Source: Chitinophagales bacterium (GTDB taxonomy: Bacteria > Bacteroidota > Bacteroidia > Chitinophagales > Chitinophagaceae). From it: a stretch of DNA of 64,000 nt. The stretch's first letter is position 1; the number at the start of each line of letters is the position of its first letter. The stretch is taken from NCBI GenBank assembly GCA_015654695.1, contig JAATGJ010000144.1:23254-87253 (forward strand). Reading direction: 5' to 3'. Shown here one piece after another: positions 1 through 8,303 of the stretch. The notes under the pieces were generated by a model, which searched no databases, had not been told where the DNA came from, and worked only from the letters and a program-made list of their open reading frames with translations. A program made the position numbers and the translations under genes.

Positions 1-1
1 G

Positions 2-1186
2 AAAGGTGACGTGCTGGCAGAAATAGAAACTGATAAAGCGACGATGGAACTGGAAAGCTATAAGAACGGAAAGCTTTTGTACCAGGGAGCAAAGAAAGGT
101 GAAAAGATAGCGGTTAACGATCTGCTTTGTATAATTGGCGAAGCAGGAAAAGTAGATGTAGATAAAATAGTAGCGGCTGCCAAAGGCGGAGCAGCGAAGC
201 CGGAAACCGGGGGCCAGAAGTCAGCAACTGCGACAACTACCACATCCGCACCGGCAACTAACCCTTCTGCAAGCATAGAACAACAAGCGGAAACATCTTC
301 TTCCTCAAATGGCCGTGTCAAAGCATCTCCATTAGCCAAAAAATTAGCTGCTGAAAAAGGAATTGATATCAGCAAATTAGCCGGCTCAGGCGATGGCGGC
401 AGAATTGTAAAAGCGGATGTGGATAGTTATACCCCGGCTGCGGCTGCTCCACCTGCTGAAAAGAAAGCATCAGCACCAGCGATCACGCCGTTTGTTGCAG
501 GACAGGAAGCATACTCCGATATTCCTAATTCGCAGATACGCACTGTTATTGCCAAAAGATTAGGTGAAAGTAAATTCAGTGCGCCGCATTTCTACCTGAC
601 GATGGAGATCAATATGGACAATGCGATGGTGGCACGTACACAATTGAATGAAGCAAGTCCTGTTAAGATCAGCTTTAATGATCTTGTTGTAAAAGCATCC
701 GCTCTCGCATTACGCCAGCATCCTGCTGTTAATGCATCATGGCTGGGCGATAAGATCCGTCGCTACCAGCATATACATATTGGTATAGCGGTGGCCATTG
801 AAGATGGTTTAATAGTTCCGGTTGTTCGTTTCGCTGATCAGAAAACATTACCCCAGATAGCTGCGGAAAGCAAAGAACTCAGCGGTAAGGCAAGAAACAA
901 AAAACTACAGCCAAATGAATTTACCGGCAATACTTTTACAATATCCAATCTCGGTATGATGGATATTGATGAATTCACGGCCATTATCAATCCGCCTGAC
1001 AGTTGCATCATGGCGGTAGGAAGGATAAAAGAAATAGTGGTGAAAAAAGGTGATGGATTTGGCGTAAGCAACGTAATGAAAGTAACGCTGAGCTGTGACC
1101 ACCGCAGTGTGGACGGCGCAACAGGAGCGGCTTTCTTACAAACATTTAAGAAATTCCTGGAAAACCCGATAACAATGTTACTCTAA
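2..1186 (+). CDS. pdhC: Dihydrolipoamide acetyltransferase (pyruvate dehydrogenase E2), 5'-truncated by the window edge
   Basis: E2 core enzyme that moves acetyl groups from lipoate to CoA. The frame is open from base 2 and the visible part begins inside the lipoyl domain, whose lipoylation motif ETDKA lies at about residues 6-10 of the fragment. An Ala/Pro/Thr-rich linker follows, then a peripheral subunit-binding domain (KASPLAKKLAAEKGID and GSGDGGRIVKADV), a second linker and the CoA-dependent acyltransferase domain ending with the active-site motif DHRSVDG. The GTG at 11 is only an internal codon; the true start and any further lipoyl domain lie upstream. E2 of a pyruvate dehydrogenase is more likely than of a 2-oxoglutarate complex because the lipoyl and linker pattern fits Bacteroidota PdhC, but that is recall. 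Confidence 0.93.
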   Translation, partial: KGDVLAEIETDKATMELESYKNGKLLYQGAKKGEKIAVNDLLCIIGEAGKVDVDKIVAAAKGGAAKPETGGQKSATATTTTSAPATNPSASIEQQAETSSSSNGRVKASPLAKKLAAEKGIDISKLAGSGDGGRIVKADVDSYTPAAAAPPAEKKASAPAITPFVAGQEAYSDIPNSQIRTVIAKRLGESKFSAPHFYLTMEINMDNAMVARTQLNEASPVKISFNDLVVKASALALRQHPAVNASWLGDKIRRYQHIHIGIAVAIEDGLIVPVVRFADQKTLPQIAAESKELSGKARNKKLQPNEFTGNTFTISNLGMMDIDEFTAIINPPDSCIMAVGRIKEIVVKKGDGFGVSNVMKVTLSCDHRSVDGATGAAFLQTFKKFLENPITMLL

Positions 1187-1208
1187 TCCTCTTGAATTTT
1201 TTCTGTAT

Positions 1209-1240
1209 AAAAAGCTATCCGCCATGGTGGATAGCTTTTT
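1209..1240 (+). terminator. Rho-independent terminator after pdhC
   Basis: AAAAAGCTATCC and GGATAGCTTTTT form a 12-bp stem around an 8-nt loop, with T residues on the 3' arm. It starts 22 nt after the E2 stop codon. Confidence 0.8.
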
Positions 1241-1375
1241 ACTTTGTAAAATCCCTTATCCTGTTTTGTAATATCCTGTTATGCGATAAGTGTAATATCT
1301 TAAACCGGGAAATTTGCCTCCATTTTATTACTCACTTTCAATTATTGGCTGTTACTTTATCGAAAATCTTATTGT

Positions 1376-1585
1376 ATGAAACCCGGAGAGGATGCTGAAT
1401 TTTCCTGGACAATGTTATTTGCCGTTACCAGCGGTTCCTTTTTTATCTTCAGTTTGCTGACTAAATTGCTGGAGGGATCTCCTGATCATGCTGGCTTATT
1501 TTTAAAAACCGGGCTTGTTGCCCTTGGCCTGGCTATCATCAGCGCCATTGGCAGACTGATAACCAGTCCCGCAGCTGATGATTAG
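1376..1585 (+). CDS. Small two-TM membrane protein, unknown function
   Basis: A 69-residue protein. Residues about 9-28 and 43-62 are hydrophobic and could form two membrane spans, with a short charged stretch (LLEGSPDHAG) between them and a short acidic tail. The start ATG follows a TTATTG stretch with no clear ribosome-binding site, as is usual here. It stands alone between the E2 gene and the GbsR-like regulator. I do not recognise a family. Coding status rests on length, membrane-like composition and lack of any competing gene. Confidence 0.55.
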   Translation: MKPGEDAEFSWTMLFAVTSGSFFIFSLLTKLLEGSPDHAGLFLKTGLVALGLAIISAIGRLITSPAADD

Positions 1586-1727
1586 CGGCATCTTTTCTTT
1601 CCTTCCAAAAAAAGTTTCATGTAGTTCTAATCCAACATTGGATGATGACCCTATTTTATTGAATCCATCTCAAAATATATTTTCAATAAATTTTGAAAGT
1701 TCGGAAAGACTGCCGTAGTTTTGAATC

Positions 1728-2234
1728 ATGAAACTAACAGAAGCCAAACAACAATTCATCGCCAGCTGGGGAGCCTTTGGTACGCATTGGGGCATCAACA
1801 GAACTATGGCGCAGATACATGCCCTGCTCCTGGTAACAGCCGATCCGCTGACGCAGGATGATATTATGGAGCAACTGAATATCAGCCGTGGCAATACGAA
1901 TATGAATATCCGCGAACTGATCAACTGGGGGCTGGTAGAAAGGGTTTTGCTGTCCGGGGAACGCAAAGAATATTTTTCAGCGGAAAAAGATATCTGGAAA
2001 GTAGTGAAGCAGATAGTAAAAGAAAGAAAGAAACGGGAACTGGAACCTATGCTGAAACTGCTGGACCAACTGGAAGAAGTAGAAGGCGATAAAAGAGATA
2101 AGAACGTAAAAGCTTTTGTGGATACGGTCAGCGGGATAAAAAAACTGGGGAAACAAGCTGATAAAACATTAGACGCCATGATCAGGGCGGAAGAAAGCTG
2201 GTTTGTGGGAAACATGATCAAGCTCTTTAAATAA
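1728..2234 (+). CDS. GbsR/MarR-family transcriptional regulator
   Basis: A 168-residue winged-helix DNA-binding protein. The start (MKLTEAKQQFIASWGAFGTH) and the sequence QLNISRGNTNMNIREL, which would be the recognition helix, are typical of the GbsR-like branch of the MarR superfamily found next to membrane-lipid or osmolyte genes. The C-terminal half is a charged helical region (KERKKRELEPMLKLLDQLEE) likely to dimerise. The regulated gene cannot be read from the sequence; the nearest downstream genes are a small membrane protein and a DUF2071 protein, separated from it by a terminator. A 183-residue open frame on the opposite strand is a shadow. Confidence 0.85.
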   Translation: MKLTEAKQQFIASWGAFGTHWGINRTMAQIHALLLVTADPLTQDDIMEQLNISRGNTNMNIRELINWGLVERVLLSGERKEYFSAEKDIWKVVKQIVKERKKRELEPMLKLLDQLEEVEGDKRDKNVKAFVDTVSGIKKLGKQADKTLDAMIRAEESWFVGNMIKLFK

Positions 2235-2255
2235 CCTCCATAGAGAAATAACGAT

Positions 2256-2274
2256 AAGCCGGTGATTCCGGCTT
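2256..2274 (+). terminator. Terminator after the GbsR-like gene
   Basis: AAGCCGG, loop TGATT, CCGGCTT, then TTATTT: a 7-bp stem and T-rich tail 22 nt after the stop codon. Confidence 0.8.
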
Positions 2275-2324
2275 TTATTTAGTTTTATATTTTCATTTCT
2301 TTCTGAAAGTTTAAATTATTCGAT

Positions 2325-2648
2325 ATGCGGATCTTTAAAATTACAGATGTTCTTATCAGCAGTATCCTGGTCATCGTTTTTTTTATTGAATACATAATGT
2401 ACCCATCCCCGGAAAAATTATTTTCCGCTTATTTTATAACAGGTGGCTGGCAAACGATCAGCATGGTTATTCACGCCATGAAAAGATGGTGTACACGGAA
2501 AGGAGGTGCCAGGTACATTTATAACTGGATAACTTTTACCAGTATCATCACCATGCCAATAGGCTCGTTTTGGATATTATTTTTAACCGCACCGTTTATG
2601 GCATTGTTTTATACTTGTCTCTGTTATTATGAAGTTTTAAAAAAGTGA
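2325..2648 (+). CDS. Small membrane protein, unknown
   Basis: A 107-residue protein with probable membrane spans near residues 8-26, 33-50 and 68-103 and a basic cytoplasmic loop (AMKRWCTRKGGARY) between them. The pattern, including a GGWQTISMVIHAM-like centre, resembles small integral membrane proteins repeated across Chitinophagaceae genomes, but I cannot assign a named family. It sits 90 nt after the GbsR-like gene, beyond a terminator, and 51 nt before the DUF2071 gene, so it probably has its own promoter. Confidence 0.6.
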   Translation: MRIFKITDVLISSILVIVFFIEYIMYPSPEKLFSAYFITGGWQTISMVIHAMKRWCTRKGGARYIYNWITFTSIITMPIGSFWILFLTAPFMALFYTCLCYYEVLKK

Positions 2649-2699
2649 AACCAGGCCTTTGCATTTTATTTGAAAATAATTTCTTCTTAAAATGATTTT

Positions 2700-3410
2700 A
2701 TGAGAACATTACTGGCTGCTGAATGGACCGACCTGCTAGTGGCTACATTTGAAGCCGATAAAAGCCTGCTGCAAAAATACATCCCTTATAAAACTGAATT
2801 AAATGACTGGAACGGGAAATATTATATAAGCCTGCTCGGCTTTATATTCAACCGCCCGGTAATCGCAGGTATCCCCTCTCCTTTTTACCGGCGTTTTGAA
2901 GAAATAAATCTTCGCTTTTATGTGAGGCATAAAACTGGAAACGAATGGAAAAATGGTGTTGTCTTTATCAACGAGATAGCTCCTTCACCCATCATTGGCC
3001 TGGTCGCCAGATGGCTCTATCATGAAAACTTTACCTGTCTTCCTGTCAAACACTGTTTTACCAATACTGATACTGAACGAAAAACGGAATACCACTGGCA
3101 TACAGGCAGGGAATGGAATTACCTGAAATTAATTACACCCATTAACCCGGTTGAGCCCGGTAAATCATCTCTTGAATCGTTTACCCGTGATCATTATTAC
3201 GCATATACAAAGCAAAGCGAAAATAAAACCCGGGAGTTTGAGATCGAACACCCGCTCTGGGATATTTATCCTGCCATTTCCTTTGACATGAAATTGGATG
3301 CAGCAAATATCTATGGAAAGGAATTCACTGATTATTTTCAGCAACCACCCAGCACCAGCTTTTTAATGAATGGTTCCCAAACAAAAGTATCTTTCCCTTT
3401 GTTGTTATAA
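2700..3410 (+). CDS. YqjF-like protein (DUF2071)
   Basis: A 236-residue soluble protein of the DUF2071/YqjF family, whose biochemical role is not established. Features seen: an N-terminal helix-rich start (MRTLLAAEWTDLLVATFEAD) and the family-typical stretches YISLLGFIFNRPVIAGI, EEINLRFYVRHK and NGVVFINEIAPSPIIGLVAR. Length fits the family. No signal peptide, so cytoplasmic. The gene ends 13 nt before the next start (CoA-binding protein), so the two may be co-transcribed. Confidence 0.8.
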   Translation: MRTLLAAEWTDLLVATFEADKSLLQKYIPYKTELNDWNGKYYISLLGFIFNRPVIAGIPSPFYRRFEEINLRFYVRHKTGNEWKNGVVFINEIAPSPIIGLVARWLYHENFTCLPVKHCFTNTDTERKTEYHWHTGREWNYLKLITPINPVEPGKSSLESFTRDHYYAYTKQSENKTREFEIEHPLWDIYPAISFDMKLDAANIYGKEFTDYFQQPPSTSFLMNGSQTKVSFPLLL

Positions 3411-3423
3411 CTTTAGCTTTATT

Positions 3424-3789
3424 ATGGAAAAGAAAAAAACTTTGGTACTGGGCGCATCTGATAATCCTTCCCGCTATAGCTTCCTGGCCGTGCAAAAGCT
3501 GCGGAAATATGAACATCCTGTAGTGGCCATCGGGAGAAAAAATACAACGGTGGCCGATGTGCTGATAGAAAAAGATAAAAAACCATTTACCGGCATTAAC
3601 ACAGTTACGCTCTATCTTAATCCACTGCACCAGCAGGAATATTATAACTATATTCTTTCTTTAAAACCCGAACGTATCATTTTTAACCCCGGCAGTGAGA
3701 ATGAAGAACTGGCGGAATTGGCAAAGAAGAATAACATCCGGGTAATGGAAGCCTGCACATTAGTTTTACTCAGTACCGGCCAGTACTAA
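3424..3789 (+). CDS. CoA-binding domain protein (YccU-like)
   Basis: A 121-residue Rossmann-fold CoA-binding protein. It opens with KKTLVLGASDNPSRYSFLAV, the nucleotide-binding loop of this family, and contains FNPGSENEELAELAKKNNI and MEACTLVLL near the end, matching the conserved succinyl-CoA synthetase-like half-domain. The frame is open upstream to 3370, but that extension overlaps the DUF2071 gene and adds 18 unrelated residues, so the ATG at 3424 is chosen. It probably binds CoA or an acyl-CoA; no enzyme activity can be inferred. Confidence 0.85.
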   Translation: MEKKKTLVLGASDNPSRYSFLAVQKLRKYEHPVVAIGRKNTTVADVLIEKDKKPFTGINTVTLYLNPLHQQEYYNYILSLKPERIIFNPGSENEELAELAKKNNIRVMEACTLVLLSTGQY

Positions 3790-3940
3790 TATACTCTTAC
3801 ACCTGCGAACTTTTACGAATACCACTAAAGTAGTACTCCCCGATCTTGCTTTTTTTATTTCCATCTGCTTGGACGTCTTGAATGTTTTTTCAAATATTTG
3901 TTCACCGTCCCCCCTGAAAACTGCAACAGACTAACCTCAG

Positions 3941-3969
3941 TTGCCAGTAAGAAATCCTTTTATCTTTTG
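3941..3969 (+). promoter_or_regulatory. Bacteroidota-type promoter before the secreted 155-aa protein
   Basis: TTG at 3941-3943 and TATCTTTTG at 3961-3969, 17 nt apart, resemble the phylum's -33/-7 elements. The -7 element carries one extra base compared with TAnnTTTG. It ends 13 nt before the ATG at 3983, which supports that start over an in-frame one at 3941. Confidence 0.45.
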
Positions 3970-3982
3970 TAAAAATCATCCA

Positions 3983-4450
3983 ATGAAAAACCTGCAGTTG
4001 CCGGGCATTTGCCTGACATTGTTCCTTTTTTGCCTTACTGCTTCGGCTCAGAATAGCATACCGGTCAACGAACCGGATATGAAGAAGCCTTCCCTATTTA
4101 CAAATCTTCCCGGCAAAATACCCGTTGATATCAGTGATCTGCAAAGCCTGCTCAATACTGAATCCGGGAAGGATGTATCCCTCAAGATCAATCAAAGCGC
4201 AACTAACAGCTTCAATGGCAAAGTAGTTTCTGCTGCTACCAAGTATAACAATATTCGCAGCGTAGTGATACGTTCCAGTAATTTTAACGGTGCCACATTC
4301 ACCCTGTCCTCTTCCATCCAACCCAACGGCACCGTTAAATTTACCGGTCGCATTATCAGTATGCAGCACAGCGACCTCTATGAATTACAAAAACAAAACG
4401 ATCAATATATACTCATCAAGAAAAATTTCTATGACCTTATCAATGAATAA
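3983..4450 (+). CDS. Secreted protein of unknown function
   Basis: A 155-residue protein. Residues 1-23 form a signal peptide ending ...CLTASAQ. The mature part is Ser/Asn/Thr rich with alternating hydrophobic residues (FNGKVVSAATKYNNIRSVVI, GATFTLSSSIQPNGTVKFTG), suggesting a small beta-sheet domain. The ATG at 3983 begins the signal peptide; the longer frame from 3941 would add 14 residues lying on the promoter. It ends 57 nt before the secreted metzincin, so the two may form a transcription unit; a propeptide- or inhibitor-like role is only a guess. Confidence 0.7.
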   Translation: MKNLQLPGICLTLFLFCLTASAQNSIPVNEPDMKKPSLFTNLPGKIPVDISDLQSLLNTESGKDVSLKINQSATNSFNGKVVSAATKYNNIRSVVIRSSNFNGATFTLSSSIQPNGTVKFTGRIISMQHSDLYELQKQNDQYILIKKNFYDLINE

Positions 4451-4507
4451 TGCCATGCCCTGACCCGTTTTATCCGTACCTGTTGAAACCCTGAAATCCG
4501 CCCTATT

Positions 4508-6109
4508 ATGAAAACAACCATCCGACCCATCATCATGCTGCTGTCATTGACAGCAGTCCTGATGGTGAATGCACAAGTTCCCCTTTTAAGCAGCCATCCT
4601 TCCGCACAGGCAGTTGTCTTTCTTGATTTTGACGGACATGCTGTTACTGGCACCAGTTGGAATTATAACGGCCCCTTTGCCTGCGGGACATCGGGGCTGA
4701 ATAATTCCCAGATCACAGAAGTCTTTAACCGTGTGGCTGAGGATTACCGCCCTTTTAATTTAAACATCACCACCGATTCAACAAAATTCCTGGCGGCTCC
4801 GCCAAATAGGAGAATGAGAGTAATACTAACTGTTACATCCAGTTGGTATGGCGCTGCTGGGGGTGTGGCTTTTGTCAATTCATTTACCTGGGGCGATGAT
4901 AATCCCTGTTTTGTTTTTTCAGCCCTGCTGAATTATAATGTAAAAAATATTTCAGAAGCCGCTTCACACGAAGCTGGTCATACGCTTGGCTTGTTTCATC
5001 AATCCTCTTATGATACTAATTGCAATAAACTTTCGGATTACTATGCGGGAGAAGGAAGCGGTGAGATTTGCTGGGCGCCCATCATGGGAGTGGGTTATTA
5101 CAGAAATATGACCTTGTGGAATAATGGTCCCAATTCCTATGGCTGTACTAATTACCAAAGCGATCTCGATATTATCACCGCTGCCAGTAACGGGTTTGGT
5201 TACCGTACAGATGATCATAGCGGTAATTATGACGGTGCTACTACAGCCGCTTTTTCCAACAATGAATTCACGACAAGCGGGGTAATAGAAAAAAATACTG
5301 ATGTAGATGTATTTAAGTTCACTATGCTGTCTTTTGGACGTTTCCAGTTAAGCGCCATTCCTTATAATGTTGGCACAGGCAATATAGGCTCCGACCTGGA
5401 TTTACAGGTAACATTATATAATACCTCGCAGGCTCTTCTTAATGTATTTAATCCCGGCACTTTGCTCAGCTCTGTTATAGACACTTCGCTGGGTGCAGGA
5501 GTATACTATATAAAAGTAGAAGGAAAAGGAAATCAGTATGCTCCTAATTATGCAAGCCTTGGGTCATACTCATTACTTGGACAGGCTACACCCGGTAGCC
5601 CGTTGGCTGTACGCAAGCTGGAGTTGCATGGTTCTTTAAATGGAGACAAACACGAACTGAACTGGGTCATTGATGCGGATGAAAAAATAACGCAACAGTC
5701 ACTGGAGATCGCTACTGATGGCAGAAACTTCCAGCCGCTTATCCAATCAGCCAAGGATGTTCGTTCTTATGTTTATCGTCCTTACAATATTACATCTGCC
5801 CAATACAGGTTGAATGTAACATTTGATAATGGCCGCCAGTATTATTCAAATGTTGTAAAGATACAGCAGGCCGGAGCTACAGAAAGACCACAATTGACAG
5901 CAACACTTATTCATTCCAATACAATTGTTGTAAGCAGTCCCGGCAACTATAATTATATGATCATGGACATTAATGGCAAGACCATCTCAAAAGGAAAGCT
6001 TACTAATGGTATTAATAACATTCATAGCAGCGATGTAGTTAGTGGCCTGTATATGATCCGTTTTGCGGATAATGTGCAGCAATGGACAGATAAATTCGTA
6101 CGTCAATAA
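4508..6109 (+). CDS. Secreted metzincin zinc protease with T9SS sorting tail
   Basis: A 533-residue exported metalloprotease. A signal peptide ends near residue 22 (MVNAQ). The catalytic domain has HEAGHTLGLFH at 154-164, the full HExxHxxGxxH metzincin zinc site, and a likely Met-turn at Met193 (CWAPIMGVGY). About residues 245-360 (from ATTAAFSNNEFTTSGVIEKN) look like a bacterial pre-peptidase C-terminal (PPC) beta domain. The last 70 residues (MIMDINGKTISKGKL, VSGLYMIRF, DKFVRQ) match the Por-type C-terminal signal of type IX secretion. It is therefore expected to cross the outer membrane through T9SS and to be released or surface-attached. The substrate is unknown. Confidence 0.88.
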   Translation: MKTTIRPIIMLLSLTAVLMVNAQVPLLSSHPSAQAVVFLDFDGHAVTGTSWNYNGPFACGTSGLNNSQITEVFNRVAEDYRPFNLNITTDSTKFLAAPPNRRMRVILTVTSSWYGAAGGVAFVNSFTWGDDNPCFVFSALLNYNVKNISEAASHEAGHTLGLFHQSSYDTNCNKLSDYYAGEGSGEICWAPIMGVGYYRNMTLWNNGPNSYGCTNYQSDLDIITAASNGFGYRTDDHSGNYDGATTAAFSNNEFTTSGVIEKNTDVDVFKFTMLSFGRFQLSAIPYNVGTGNIGSDLDLQVTLYNTSQALLNVFNPGTLLSSVIDTSLGAGVYYIKVEGKGNQYAPNYASLGSYSLLGQATPGSPLAVRKLELHGSLNGDKHELNWVIDADEKITQQSLEIATDGRNFQPLIQSAKDVRSYVYRPYNITSAQYRLNVTFDNGRQYYSNVVKIQQAGATERPQLTATLIHSNTIVVSSPGNYNYMIMDINGKTISKGKLTNGINNIHSSDVVSGLYMIRFADNVQQWTDKFVRQ

Positions 6110-6150
6110 ACGCTTTCAGTTCTGTTAACAGAACAATAATCCGTTCCCTT

Positions 6151-6181
6151 TTTGCTAATTGGAGGTTTTTCTATATCTTAG
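6151..6181 (+). promoter_or_regulatory. Promoter of the ykuK-like gene
   Basis: TTTG at 6151-6154, 19 nt, then TATCTTAG at 6174-6181, one mismatch from TAnnTTTG. The predicted transcript starts about 10 nt before the ATG at 6198. The -7 element lies in the loop of the terminator hairpin at 6162-6190. Confidence 0.5.
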
Positions 6182-6195
6182 GAAAACCTCTTTTT
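6162..6195 (+). terminator. Terminator after the metzincin gene
   Basis: GAGGTTTT (6162-6169) pairs with AAAACCTC (6183-6190), loop 13 nt, followed by TTTTT. It ends three bases before the next start codon. Confidence 0.7.
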
Positions 6196-6197
6196 AT

Positions 6198-6671
6198 ATG
6201 CGCTGGAGAAAATTTAACGGCGATCTGATCGAATTACCCATTATCAAGGCGGTGGAAAATGCTATCAAACGTGAGACAGCAGCAGGTTTCAGGCTGAAGG
6301 TTTGCATCGGCACTGATTCGCAGGTAAAGGGAAAAGAGACGGAATTCGCTACGGTAATTGTATTTCTGCGGGAAGGGCATGGTGGATTTATGTTCATCCA
6401 CAATGAAAAAACAAAGCATCAGTTCTCTATCAAAGAAAGAATGCTGACGGAAGTAGCCAAGAGTATCGAGATCGCTTATGAACTGTGCAACCTGTTCACT
6501 GTTTACAATGTGGATATGGAAGTACATGCGGACATCAACACCAACCCGCAATTCAAAAGCAATGATGCGCTCAAAGAAGCAATGGGCTATATTCTCGGTA
6601 TGGGCTTTGCCTTCAAAGCCAAACCGGAAGCCTTCGCCAGCAGTAGTTGTGCCAACAAAGTCGTTAACTGA
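6198..6671 (+). CDS. YkuK-like RNase H-fold protein (DUF458)
   Basis: A 157-residue protein of the DUF458/YkuK family, predicted to have an RNase H-like fold. Conserved stretches seen are VCIGTDSQVKGKETEFATVI near the N-terminus, with the acidic residue in GTDSQ, EVHADINTNPQFKSN in the middle, and GFAFKAKPEAFASSSCANK at the end. The biochemical activity of the family is not settled; nuclease or RNA binding is inferred from the fold. The frame extends upstream to 6159, but that part lies in the terminator/promoter hairpin, so the ATG at 6198 is chosen. Confidence 0.8.
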   Translation: MRWRKFNGDLIELPIIKAVENAIKRETAAGFRLKVCIGTDSQVKGKETEFATVIVFLREGHGGFMFIHNEKTKHQFSIKERMLTEVAKSIEIAYELCNLFTVYNVDMEVHADINTNPQFKSNDALKEAMGYILGMGFAFKAKPEAFASSSCANKVVN

Positions 6672-6867
6672 CAGCTACCCCGCTAACACTCAATAATGCG
6701 GGGATACTCCCCGGTAAAAGCTGACTTCCTTACTTTTTCGTTTTCCTGCTCAGACCAACGACCAGTACGATCAGAAAAAAGATACCAATACCTAAGTATA
6801 GCATAGATTAATTTTCCTAAATCTATCAACTTATAAAAGAAAAATAAATACCAGGAGAAAGGTATTT

Positions 6868-7074
6868 TTAGCGAAGCCGGGTTACAGGAATAGCATTCTT
6901 GTTCTCAGTAGTTGCAGCTTTGATTTCCGGGCTTTCGTTTTGGGAAGTCACGGAGTTAGAATCAAGAAACATTCTCTCAATCTTTTTGGTGTCTTCCTGT
7001 GCAAAGGAAAATGTCACCAGTACCATGACAAACAATATAACTACAATGTTTCTTTCGGATAAGATTCTTTTCAT
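6868..7074 (-). CDS. Small secreted peptide, unknown
   Basis: A 68-residue protein with a signal peptide (residues about 9-26, hydrophobic, ending FSFAQ) and a short polar mature part of about 42 residues rich in Glu, Lys, Asn and Ser (DTKKIERMFLDSNS). Start at the ATG at 7074 (MKRILSERN), which gives a normal signal peptide; an ATG 30 nt upstream would add MAYFCPSNLI. It is downstream of engB on the same strand, 40 nt away. No known family recognised. Confidence 0.55.
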   Translation of the reverse strand: MKRILSERNIVVILFVMVLVTFSFAQEDTKKIERMFLDSNSVTSQNESPEIKAATTENKNAIPVTRLR

Positions 7075-7114
7075 AATTAAATTCGATGGGCAAAAATAAG
7101 CCAATAATCCCGAA

Positions 7115-7732
7115 TCACAATTTTGTAAAATTCTTATTCAGGTTTCCGATATAGTCAAGAATCGGTTTTCTTCCTTCCTTGCTCAGGGCAGAAGTCACAA
7201 AATACGGAGGAGGCACTTCCCAGTTATCAGATAATGCTTTAAGAAACTCTTCCACATGCCGTTTCGTAGCCGCGGGTTTATTCTTATCCGTTTTTGTAAA
7301 GGCCAGCACAAAAGGAATTTCCCATTTCCCCAATTGGTTGATGAAGTCCAGGTCTATTTGCTGCGGCTCATGCCGGCTATCTATCAATACGAATAAACAA
7401 ACAAGGTTTTCTCTTTTGCGGATATAGTTCTCTATCATTTGCTCCCAGCGACGGCGGCTGCTTTGGGATATTTTAGCATACCCATAGCCGGGAAGATCCA
7501 CCATATACCATTTCTTCTTATCGTTGGAAACGATTTCAAAATGATTGATCAGTTGTGTCTTGCCAGGAGCAGCCGAGGTTTTAGCCAGGTTCTTATTATT
7601 GCTGATCATATTCATCAGCGATGACTTGCCTACATTGCTGCGCCCGATAAATGCATACTCGGGCCTGTCTGCTTTGGGGCATTGAGCGTATTCAGCGTTA
7701 CTGATCAGGTATTGAGAAGAAGTGATTTCCAT
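7115..7732 (-). CDS. engB: Ribosome biogenesis GTPase EngB/YsxC/YihA
   Basis: A 205-residue GTPase needed for late assembly of the large ribosomal subunit. All G motifs are visible: G1 GRSNVGKSS (about residues 30-38), G3 DLPGYGYA, G4 TKTD and G5 TSA. The length is normal and there are no extra domains. The start is the ATG (MEITSSQYLISNAEY), which gives the usual N-terminus. Upstream on the same strand is a small membrane protein gene starting at 8119, with 27 nt between them. Confidence 0.96.
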   Translation of the reverse strand: MEITSSQYLISNAEYAQCPKADRPEYAFIGRSNVGKSSLMNMISNNKNLAKTSAAPGKTQLINHFEIVSNDKKKWYMVDLPGYGYAKISQSSRRRWEQMIENYIRKRENLVCLFVLIDSRHEPQQIDLDFINQLGKWEIPFVLAFTKTDKNKPAATKRHVEEFLKALSDNWEVPPPYFVTSALSKEGRKPILDYIGNLNKNFTKL

Positions 7733-7759
7733 GGAGGGTGCAAGATAAAGAGTATCCTT

Positions 7760-8119
7760 TTAACCGGTGAACCATTTAAATATCCCGAAAGGATCAATGA
7801 TCAGCAGAATCAAAGCGCTGATAAATCCCAATAATCCTATTACAACAGGAATATGATCCTTCTTTGTGCTCCGCCTGTTGGAAATAACGGCAAGAGGTGT
7901 CAGCAGAGCCCAGATGATCATTAAAGCAAACGTGGCAAATAACAAAAATCTTAACACGTTAAAATAATTTTCAGAAATTTCATAGGGCTTATCTGTATTG
8001 CCATAGTAAAGAACCCTGTCACGGACTAATTTATTATAAAAGAGGATGCATACAAAGCCTGCTTGAACTGCAAGCAATGAATAACTTATTACGTAATACA
8101 GGTCTTTAAAAGTACGCAT
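7760..8119 (-). CDS. Three-TM membrane protein, unknown
   Basis: A 119-residue protein. Hydrophobic segments at about residues 9-28, 54-77 and 90-112 suggest three membrane spans; a basic loop (NRRSTKKDH) lies between the second and third. It precedes engB on the minus strand with a 27-nt gap, so co-transcription is likely. No family recognised. It is divergent from guaA; the 184-bp gap at 8120-8303 would hold both promoters. Confidence 0.65.
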   Translation of the reverse strand: MRTFKDLYYVISYSLLAVQAGFVCILFYNKLVRDRVLYYGNTDKPYEISENYFNVLRFLLFATFALMIIWALLTPLAVISNRRSTKKDHIPVVIGLLGFISALILLIIDPFGIFKWFTG

Positions 8120-8303
8120 TGTTTAAAGTCCTTATGTTATTCCGGAGTCATTTAGTGATTGAATTTACATATTAATTTTAGCACTGGATGTCCTGTATAA
8201 TTGCCAAATCTGAACACTTCGTTTCATATATCATCAATCCGCCAATCCATCTCAAAAAACTTCACCCCACTAACTCCGTCCAGTTTTTTACCTTCGCAGC
8301 ACT

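Noticed and set aside
1670..2221. 183-residue frame antisense to the GbsR-like gene
   Set aside because: It is Ser/Phe rich, has no known motif and overlaps a clearly conserved gene.
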